From contig NZ_KZ478017.1 of the NCBI RefSeq assembly GCF_002837185.1, forward strand, positions 1 through 59,446: DNA of 59,446 bases, in the 5' to 3' direction. The stretch is from Pseudomonas fluorescens (GTDB taxonomy: Bacteria; Pseudomonadota; Gammaproteobacteria; Pseudomonadales; Pseudomonadaceae). The first letter of the stretch is position 1. Every line of letters begins with the position of its first letter. This document shows positions 9,318-15,867 of this stretch, in pieces. Below the pieces are notes generated by a model. The model saw only the letters and a program-made list of their open reading frames with translations. It searched no databases and was not told where the DNA came from. The position numbers and the translations under genes are program-made.

Positions 9318-9920
9318 ATGCGTCGTCTCTGTTTGATCCTGTTGTCTCTTGGGCTGAGTGCTTGCTCCAGCCCTAACCCTTACGTGGCCGCGTCGGCGCC
9401 GATGCCGCCGGCCCCGGCCCAGGCGGCCAGTACCTTTGATGCCAGCGCTTACCCGGCGCCGGTGCGCGACTATGGCGCCTACCGCAATTGGGCCTGGCGC
9501 AATGGCCAGCTGCCGGCGGGGACCGCCTGGGCGGATTCGGCCCAGGTCGCCGAAGCCGTGAGCGGGGCGCTGGACCAGCGTGGCCTGCGCCCCGTGCATG
9601 ACACGCGTGCGCCGGACCTGCTGGTCAGCGCCGACGTGCGCCTGGAGAAGCGCCTGCGCCAGGTCCAGGACGATTATGGCTACGGTTATGGCGGCTACAA
9701 CCGCTATGGCAATGGCTACGGCATGTACAACTCGGTGCCGGTGGTGCGTACCTATGAAGTGCAGGTCGTGGTGGTGCGAGTCAATCTGTTCGACGCCCGC
9801 AGCGGCCAGCCGGTGTGGAGCGCCAGTGCCGAAACGGGCAGCCAGGGCAGCCTCAGCGAGCGCGCCGATGCGTTGCGCCAGGCGGTGCAGAAGGCAATGA
9901 CGGCGTATCCTCCGCGTTAA
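9318..9920 (+). CDS. DUF4136 lipoprotein (first of a tandem pair)
   Basis: A 200-residue lipoprotein with a short signal peptide ending in LGLSAC. After a proline/alanine-rich linker comes a DUF4136-type domain containing YGAYRNWAWRNG, DQRGLRP and PDLLVSADV. In the middle lies a tyrosine/glycine-rich loop (about residues 122-137) not matched in length by its neighbour. GGAGG precedes the ATG. It is followed 44 bases later by a paralogue with the same motifs, so the pair arose by duplication. DUF4136 proteins are usually found in the outer membrane or cell envelope; no biochemical function is known to me. Confidence 0.85.
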   Translation: MRRLCLILLSLGLSACSSPNPYVAASAPMPPAPAQAASTFDASAYPAPVRDYGAYRNWAWRNGQLPAGTAWADSAQVAEAVSGALDQRGLRPVHDTRAPDLLVSADVRLEKRLRQVQDDYGYGYGGYNRYGNGYGMYNSVPVVRTYEVQVVVVRVNLFDARSGQPVWSASAETGSQGSLSERADALRQAVQKAMTAYPPR

Positions 9921-9964
9921 CCGCTATTCTCAACTGAAGCCGGACCGATCATCGGAGAACCCTC

Positions 9965-10522
9965 ATGTTTCGTCGTATCGCTACGCTTGCCGTTGTCCTG
10001 CTGCTGGGCGGTTGCCAGAGTAATCAGGTCAACCATGACTTTGACGCCAGCCGCGACTTTGGCGCTTACCGTAACTGGGCCTGGAAAGAGCCGGCGCTGC
10101 AATACCGCCCGGATGACCCGCGTATCAAGAGCGACCTCACCGAACAGCGCATTCGTCAGGCTGTGGGCGAGCAGCTTGACCAGCGCGGTCTGCGCCCCGC
10201 CGGGCCCGGCAGTAAGGCCGACCTTTCTGTGCAGGCCTATCTGATCGTCGAGGACCGCCAGCAACAGGTCACCACCAATTACGGCGGCGCCTGGGGCGGG
10301 CCGTGGAATGGCTACTGGGGCGCGCCGATGTACAACGAAACGCGCAGCATCTCTTACAAAGTGGCGACGCTGCAGATTGATTTGCTCGACGGCAGGGACG
10401 GCAAGTTGGTGTGGCGTGGCAGTGATGAGCAGATCATGGCCAGTTCGCCGAACCCGCAGGACCGCAGCAATGCCATCCGCAGCACGGTGGCGAAGATCCT
10501 CGCCAATTATCCGCCGCGCTGA
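9965..10522 (+). CDS. DUF4136 lipoprotein (second of a tandem pair)
   Basis: A 185-residue lipoprotein, signal peptide ending in LLGGC, with the same core as the preceding gene: FGAYRNWAWKEP, DQRGLRPAG, a shorter glycine/tryptophan-rich loop (about residues 99-118), then VWRGSDE and a C terminus ANYPPR closely matching AYPPR in the first protein. GGAG lies upstream of the ATG. It probably forms an operon with 9318-9920 and perhaps with the mazG-like/cmoM pair, since the spacing is short throughout. Function unknown. Confidence 0.85.
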   Translation: MFRRIATLAVVLLLGGCQSNQVNHDFDASRDFGAYRNWAWKEPALQYRPDDPRIKSDLTEQRIRQAVGEQLDQRGLRPAGPGSKADLSVQAYLIVEDRQQQVTTNYGGAWGGPWNGYWGAPMYNETRSISYKVATLQIDLLDGRDGKLVWRGSDEQIMASSPNPQDRSNAIRSTVAKILANYPPR

Positions 10523-10576
10523 TGTTGGGGAAAGGGACCTGCTCCGGTGACGGCCTTCCGGCCTCCTCGGTCATAA

Positions 10577-10602
10577 TGTGGGAGGGGGCTTGCTCCCGAT
10601 GG
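10577..10602. repeat. REP element
   Basis: A single half-site REP (TGTGGGAGGGGGCTTGCTCCCGA) downstream of the second DUF4136 gene, in the 345-base gap before the LysR gene. Confidence 0.8.
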
Positions 10603-10665
10603 CGACCTCTGGGCCGACCAGGATGCTGGGGCAGATCGAGTACATATCCATTCCTGCGGTAACGG

Positions 10666-10807
10666 CGGCTAACCCGGCGTCCTGCCGGGTTACCCACGGA
10701 TTCAAGCCTGCGTTCGGCCAGCGTGGTTTAACGGGGCGCCTGAGATCAAAAGCCAGATCAAGGTCAAGATCAGGATCAAGAGCGGCTCGCTTCGCATCGT
10801 GGTTACG
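10666..10807. repeat. Dispersed intergenic repeat, copy 2
   Basis: Second copy of the element at 23-157, in the same orientation. The hairpin (10671-10691) and both conserved blocks are retained; the GATCAA-type hexamer run is longer here (about 10743-10780). The gap 10523-10867 holds this repeat and one REP and nothing else I can name. Confidence 0.85.
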
Positions 10808-10867
10808 TTTGGGCGCTGCAGCGTTGTGTGATATCTATGCCTGATGGCAGCCTGCCAGCAGGTTGGA

Positions 10868-11749
10868 TCAGGCCGAATGCTGCGCTACGTCGCAAAGCCA
10901 GCGGCGCAGCAACTGGGCTGCCTCACCTAGCACCACATCCTTGGCCTGCACCAAATAATAGCCCTTGCCAGTCTTCAGTACAGCGTCAAAGACCGGTACG
11001 AGAAGGCCTCGTTGTACGTCTTCTTCCACCAGCCATGGGCTGGTGAGCACTAAACCCTGATTGCGGCGCGCCGCGTCGATGGCCAGCTCAGACTGATCGA
11101 ATTTGAGGCTGCTGGAGAAGCTATCAGGGGAGATACCGACCGATGATAGCCATTGAGACCAGTGAGCATGGGACGTCGTATAGAGCAAGGTTGCTCCCGG
11201 CAAACAATCAAGGCTGTGCAACTGGAGCCGTTCGCGGTAAGCCGGGCTGGAATAGACCCTCACCTCGTCCGGCAAGAGCAGTTCTGCGTCCACATCACTG
11301 CCATATCCATCGAAATGCCGCACCGCCAGGTCGCAGGTAGCGTCATTGAAATCCACGGTATCGGTGGAGGCGCTCAGGTGCAGTTGCACCTCTGGATGAC
11401 GCTCCGTGAACAATGGCATTCGCTTGGCGAACCAGGAACTGGCGAACGCCGGCGGCAGGCTTAACCGTACCTGCCTGTCTCGAAGACCCCGGACGGCCAG
11501 GTTGGCGGTCTCCAGCTGGCGAAGAGCTGGCTTTACCTGCTCCCAGTAGCTCAGCGCTTGAGCCGTTGGCTGCAGCCTGCGCACACTGCGTACAAACAGG
11601 GGCGTTCCCAGCCAGTCTTCCAGCTTGCGGATCTGTTGCCCTACCGCTCCCGGCGTAACGAACAGTTGGCTTGCAGCAAGGCTGACACTGCCGGTGCGCA
11701 TGACCGCGTCAAAGCAAGCGATGGCCCTGAGGGGCGTATCAGCTCTCAT
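10868..11749 (-). CDS. LysR-family transcriptional regulator
   Basis: A 293-residue LysR regulator. The N-terminal winged HTH reads AIACFDAVMRTGSVSLAASQLFVTPGAVGQQIRKLEDWLG (as short pieces, residues about 8-47), and the effector-binding domain resembles the GcvA-like subgroup. The frame extends upstream to 11896, but the ATG at 11749 (MRADTPLR) gives the standard family length. It is divergent from the EamA transporter/oxidoreductase pair, which it is likely to control. Base composition looks lower in GC than the DUF4136 and tad genes around it. The effector is unknown. Confidence 0.88.
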   Translation of the reverse strand: MRADTPLRAIACFDAVMRTGSVSLAASQLFVTPGAVGQQIRKLEDWLGTPLFVRSVRRLQPTAQALSYWEQVKPALRQLETANLAVRGLRDRQVRLSLPPAFASSWFAKRMPLFTERHPEVQLHLSASTDTVDFNDATCDLAVRHFDGYGSDVDAELLLPDEVRVYSSPAYRERLQLHSLDCLPGATLLYTTSHAHWSQWLSSVGISPDSFSSSLKFDQSELAIDAARRNQGLVLTSPWLVEEDVQRGLLVPVFDAVLKTGKGYYLVQAKDVVLGEAAQLLRRWLCDVAQHSA

Positions 11750-11918
11750 GGCGTAGTTTTTCTCTCTTATAGACTGAAAACACATGATTTGTAGCGGCTT
11801 TCGTACTTTCCCACAATCGAATTCCACCACAGCGCACAACGAATCCTGTTGCAGCTGCTGATGGGGCAACGGGTGGTCGGCTGTCTGGCAGGCCAAGTGA
11901 GGAATAAATGGTTGTCTC

Positions 11919-11929
11919 TATCAATGATA
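11919..11929. promoter_or_regulatory. Possible operator, TATCA-A-TGATA
   Basis: An 11-base perfect palindrome 15 bases before the EamA start codon, in the gap shared with the divergent LysR gene. LysR sites often have an interrupted dyad of this kind, but nothing else supports it. Confidence 0.3.
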
Positions 11930-11943
11930 AAAGGTGCCAATAA

Positions 11944-12903
11944 GTGAGGAAGTCAGTAGATGGCGCTGCCACGGCGATCATGGTGCTGCTGTGTCTTATT
12001 TGGGGTGCCCAGCAGGTGGCAATGAAGGCCGTTGCTGGTGACATAGCACCTGTGATGCAAGTCGCTGTTCGTTCCGGAGTCGCTGCAGCCCTGGTCTGGC
12101 TAATCGGAAAATGGGTCATGCGGGAGGTGTGGTTGACAGGCGTCTGGTACCGCTCCGGAATGGTCGTGGCTGTTCTGTTCGCGGGTGAATTTCTGTTCAT
12201 CGCGCAAGGGTTACGCTGGACTAGTGCTTCGCATATGGCGGTTTTTCTCTATACGGCTCCCTTGTTCGCCGCCATTGGTCTGCACCTGCGTTTGCCGGAG
12301 GAGCGTCTTGGCGCGATTCAGTGGTTGGGTATGTCTCTGGCGTTCGCAGGGATTGTCATCACCTTTCTCATGCCGCGCGCTGGGTCAGCCATTCAAACCA
12401 CCAACGCCAACAGTCTCCTGGGTGACCTGCTGGGCTTGTGCGCGGGCGCTACGTGGGGATTTACGACGGTAGCGGTGCGTACCAGTCGCCTGAGTGAAGC
12501 TCCCGCAACCCAGACCCTGTTTTACCAACTGGCAGGTGCCTTTTTCCTTCTGCTGCCGTTGAGCCTGCTAGCGGGCCAAAGCTCAATGACCTTTTCAAAC
12601 GGTGCAGTGGCCAGCCTGGTGTTCCAGACATTAATCGTGTCAGTAGCAAGCTACTTGATCTGGTTCTGGATGCTTCGTCGCTACCTCGCGGCTCGCCTTG
12701 GAGTGCTGGCCTTCATGAGTCCGCTGTTTGGCGTACTGATGGGTTATCTGTGGCTCGCAGAGCAGACGAGCTTCGGATTTTTGCTGGGCGCAAGCCTGAC
12801 GATTGTCGGCCTGCTCGTGGTGAACCTCAGCAAAGCGGTGGGACAGACTCGGGGCGACAGTTACCCAACATCCAAAAATCCCAAGGAGAAGATGCAGTCA
12901 TGA
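11944..12903 (+). CDS. EamA/DMT-family inner-membrane exporter
   Basis: A 319-residue drug/metabolite transporter with two EamA repeats and about ten hydrophobic segments. The family signature IWGAQQVAMKAV occurs in the first helix and ATWGFTTVAVR starts the second repeat (about residue 177). The start is GTG, chosen because it gives a short cytoplasmic N terminus before helix 1. Its stop overlaps the next start (ATGA), so the oxidoreductase is translationally coupled. It is divergent from a LysR gene, a common arrangement for regulated exporters. The substrate cannot be inferred. Confidence 0.88.
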   Translation: MRKSVDGAATAIMVLLCLIWGAQQVAMKAVAGDIAPVMQVAVRSGVAAALVWLIGKWVMREVWLTGVWYRSGMVVAVLFAGEFLFIAQGLRWTSASHMAVFLYTAPLFAAIGLHLRLPEERLGAIQWLGMSLAFAGIVITFLMPRAGSAIQTTNANSLLGDLLGLCAGATWGFTTVAVRTSRLSEAPATQTLFYQLAGAFFLLLPLSLLAGQSSMTFSNGAVASLVFQTLIVSVASYLIWFWMLRRYLAARLGVLAFMSPLFGVLMGYLWLAEQTSFGFLLGASLTIVGLLVVNLSKAVGQTRGDSYPTSKNPKEKMQS

Positions 12904-13703
12904 AAACGTTAATCGTGTTGGCGCACCCGGAACCACGCTCTTTCAACGCTGCTTTAAAGAACGAAGCTGTCAAAACGCTGCGCGAACTCGGTCACCAGGT
13001 TCAGGTGAGCGATCTCTACGCGATGAATTGGAAGGCTGAGCTGGGTATCGATGACTTCCCCGATAATCGCGCCGATCCTGACTATCTCGATCTTTCCCGC
13101 GAGCAAGAACATGCGGTTGCAAACGATTCCCACACCGACGACGTCAAGGCTGAGCAATCGAAGGTCATGTGGGCTGACCTGGTGATTTTTCAGTTTCCTG
13201 TGTGGTGGTTTTCGATGCCCGCCATTCTCAAGGGCTGGGTAGACCGGGTGTTGAGCCGGGGGTTCGCATACTCATCAGGGCACAAGTATGGATCGGGACT
13301 CCTCAAGGGAAAGAAGGCCATGCTTTGTCTCACCACGGGCACCGCAAGCAGTCTTTACACACCTGCGGGCATTGATGGCGACTTGCATCACATACTCTGG
13401 CCTATCCATAACGGCATTCTGGCCTATACCGGATTCACCGTGCTTCCCCCGTTTGCTGCATGGGCGCCGGCGCAGCTCAGCGCTGACGAACGTCAGCACT
13501 ATCTGAATTCATATGCCGACTACTTGCGCAACCTGGAAGCGGTGCAGCCGCTGTTTTTTCACCCTCGTGAAGACTATGACGACAACCAGCAACTCAAACC
13601 CGGGATTGAGGCCCGCTCGGGTGTGCAGTGGAATCCCCGTGCACAACAACGTTTTGAACAGGCTGCATCCCGTTTTTCAGGGCATCCAAAGTCCACAACC
13701 TGA
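12900..13703 (+). CDS. NAD(P)H-dependent oxidoreductase (flavodoxin-like fold)
   Basis: A 267-residue flavoprotein of the NQO1/MdaB-like family, expected to reduce quinones or similar electrophiles with FMN or FAD. It opens with the typical MKTLIVLAHPEPRSFNAAL (flavin-phosphate loop) and carries FQFPVWWFSMPAILKGWVDRV at about residues 97-117 (given in pieces: FQFPVWWFSMP, LKGWVDRV) and LTTGTAS near 140. The ATG overlaps the EamA stop by four bases. Together with the exporter and LysR regulator it suggests an inducible response to a toxic small molecule; that is inference. Confidence 0.88.
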   Translation: MKTLIVLAHPEPRSFNAALKNEAVKTLRELGHQVQVSDLYAMNWKAELGIDDFPDNRADPDYLDLSREQEHAVANDSHTDDVKAEQSKVMWADLVIFQFPVWWFSMPAILKGWVDRVLSRGFAYSSGHKYGSGLLKGKKAMLCLTTGTASSLYTPAGIDGDLHHILWPIHNGILAYTGFTVLPPFAAWAPAQLSADERQHYLNSYADYLRNLEAVQPLFFHPREDYDDNQQLKPGIEARSGVQWNPRAQQRFEQAASRFSGHPKSTT

Positions 13704-13881
13704 CGTCGGCAGGAAGCGGCAGAAAAGCTGGCGGCGTGAGAACCGAAGAGAATGTCCGAAATGACTGCACCCGTTCAAACCCTCTTCCACATTGACCATT
13801 GCCAGCCGCCACTCTTGTCTACACTCATCCATACCCTCAGGAGAGTAAGCGCTCGGCGACTCGCCGGCACAGGAGTGCTCG

Positions 13882-15867
13882 ATGTCTCCCCGATTTCATG
13901 GCAAGCAACGTGGCGCTATCGGCCTGATGGCCGTTGGTGTGTTGGCGCTGGTGCTGGCGTTTACCTTGCTGGCCGTGGACAGCGGGCGGCTTTACCTGGA
14001 GAAGCGCCGGCTGCAGGGAGTGGCGGACACGGCAGCGCTGGAAGCGGTCAGCCGCAACGGCACCTGTGCGGCGGGTTTGAGCGCGGCGGCGTATGCGGCG
14101 CAAAGCGTGGCACGCAATCACTTTGTCGTGGGTAACGGTAATACCCTGGTCACCCGCTGCGGTGCGGTAACCACTGCGGCTTCCGGCCGACGGGTGTTCG
14201 CTGCCAACCCGGCGCTGTCGTCAGCCATTGAGGTGGTGGTCGGCAAAACCGTCCCCACCAGCGTGGCCGGTGGCATCTGGTCGATGATGTCGGGTAACTC
14301 GGTCAGCCTCGATACCCGATTGAGCGCGACGGCAGTGGCGGCCAAACCCACCCCGCCGATCGCGCAGTTGAGCATCAGGAGCACGTTGGTCAACGTTGAT
14401 ACCGCCAGTGCCAGCATGCTGAACGCGGTGTTCAGCGGGCTGCTCGGTGGTGGGGTCAATGTTTCTGTGCTCGGCTGGAACGGCCTGCTCAACAGCGATA
14501 TCAATATGCTCAGTTACCTTGATCAATTGGCCGTCGACCTGCATGTCACCGCCGGCGACTACACCCAACTGTTAAGCACCACGGTGAGCGCCTCGCAATT
14601 GGTTCAGGCGGCAATCACCGTGCTGGGCAGCGACCCGTTGACGCTGGATGCAGTCACCGCGCTGGGCGCTATCAAAGGGGCGACGATCAACAATCCATTG
14701 CCGCTCACACTGGGCAAAATCCTGCAATTGCAGACGGGCATCACCGCCGCCGCGCTCAATGCCGATCTGCAACTCTTTCAACTGGTTCAAGGCGTGGTGC
14801 AACTGGCCGGCAACCAGAGCGCGGCGGCGGTGACACTGCCCGTGAGCCTGTTGGGTCTGGCCAATATCACCACTCAGATCAAAGTCATGGAGCCGCCGCA
14901 GTTATCGGCCATCGGCAATCCGATGCTGGCGGCGGCTAACCCGTTGGGCCCGAATAAAATTTATGTGCGCACCGCCCAACTGCGCACGCAGATAACCGTG
15001 AGTTTGCCGGTGCTCGGCAGCCTGTCCGGCTTGACCACGGCGGTGAATGACCTGGTGGGGCCACTGACACCGGTCATCAGCAGCCTGTTGAGCTTGAACC
15101 TGGTGACCACCATCAACTCGACGCTTTGCCTGTTGGGCGCCGGTTGCCAACAGTTGGACGTGCTGGCACTGCCGGGCAACCTGCCGCTGCAGATCGTGCT
15201 GGATGCCGGCGGCGCCAGCAGCTATGTCACCGCCTATAGCTGCCCGGCGGGAGGCGCGGGCACCAAGAGCTTGACGGCCTACACCACCACCTCGGCGGCA
15301 TCGCTGAACGTGGGTAATATCACCAATGCGTTTTCCTCTACACAGCCGATGACCGTGGCGCCGTTGGCCCTGATCGATTTCGGTATCAAGACGTGCCATA
15401 AGATCCTCGGCATCGGCAGTTGCGGACCTCGCATTCCGTTTGCGGGGGGCGGCGTCGGGATCAAGGTGCAAAGCCCGATCGTGGGCAGCAACAGTAACCA
15501 GAACCTGGTGTTTTCCAGCACCACGCCATTTGCCATGCCCGCTGATGTAGGGCTTGCCCCCAGCTATCAAACGGCCACGCCAGCCACCAACGTGGTGAGC
15601 GGCCTTTCCGCCGCCCTCAATGGCGTCGGCATTACCGCTTATCAACCGGTAGGGAGCAACCCCTTGGGGGGCGTGATCGCAAGCACGGTGTCGCTGCTCA
15701 GCGGCGTCAGCGCGCTCCTCACGCCAGTGTTGAATAACGCCCTGGGCCCGTTGCTCAATCCGATCCTCAACAACCTGTTGAGCAGCTTGGGCATCAACCT
15801 GGCGAGCGTGACTGTGGGCGCCAACCTGAGCTGCGGCCAGGCCGGCGAGGCGTATCTGGTGATTTAA
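13882..15867 (+). CDS. tadG: TadG-like minor pseudopilin / Tad-domain protein
   Basis: A 661-residue protein whose N terminus has the Tad pattern: RGAIGLMAVGVLALVLAF, a membrane helix, then DSGRLYLEKRRLQGVADTAAL, typical of TadG-related proteins. The remaining 550 residues are a large, low-charge, Val/Leu/Asn/Gly-rich exported region with paired cysteines but no named domain that I recognise. AGGAG precedes the ATG. It would be a surface or periplasmic accessory of the Flp pilus. It sits at the edge of the locus, convergent with pprA; the two stop codons overlap (15864-15867), leaving no room for a terminator between them. Confidence 0.82.
   Translation: MSPRFHGKQRGAIGLMAVGVLALVLAFTLLAVDSGRLYLEKRRLQGVADTAALEAVSRNGTCAAGLSAAAYAAQSVARNHFVVGNGNTLVTRCGAVTTAASGRRVFAANPALSSAIEVVVGKTVPTSVAGGIWSMMSGNSVSLDTRLSATAVAAKPTPPIAQLSIRSTLVNVDTASASMLNAVFSGLLGGGVNVSVLGWNGLLNSDINMLSYLDQLAVDLHVTAGDYTQLLSTTVSASQLVQAAITVLGSDPLTLDAVTALGAIKGATINNPLPLTLGKILQLQTGITAAALNADLQLFQLVQGVVQLAGNQSAAAVTLPVSLLGLANITTQIKVMEPPQLSAIGNPMLAAANPLGPNKIYVRTAQLRTQITVSLPVLGSLSGLTTAVNDLVGPLTPVISSLLSLNLVTTINSTLCLLGAGCQQLDVLALPGNLPLQIVLDAGGASSYVTAYSCPAGGAGTKSLTAYTTTSAASLNVGNITNAFSSTQPMTVAPLALIDFGIKTCHKILGIGSCGPRIPFAGGGVGIKVQSPIVGSNSNQNLVFSSTTPFAMPADVGLAPSYQTATPATNVVSGLSAALNGVGITAYQPVGSNPLGGVIASTVSLLSGVSALLTPVLNNALGPLLNPILNNLLSSLGINLASVTVGANLSCGQAGEAYLVI

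Noticed and set aside
10868..13703. Insertion sequence or integron carrying the LysR cassette
   Set aside because: No transposase, terminal inverted repeats, integrase or att duplication is visible; only the nearby dispersed repeat.
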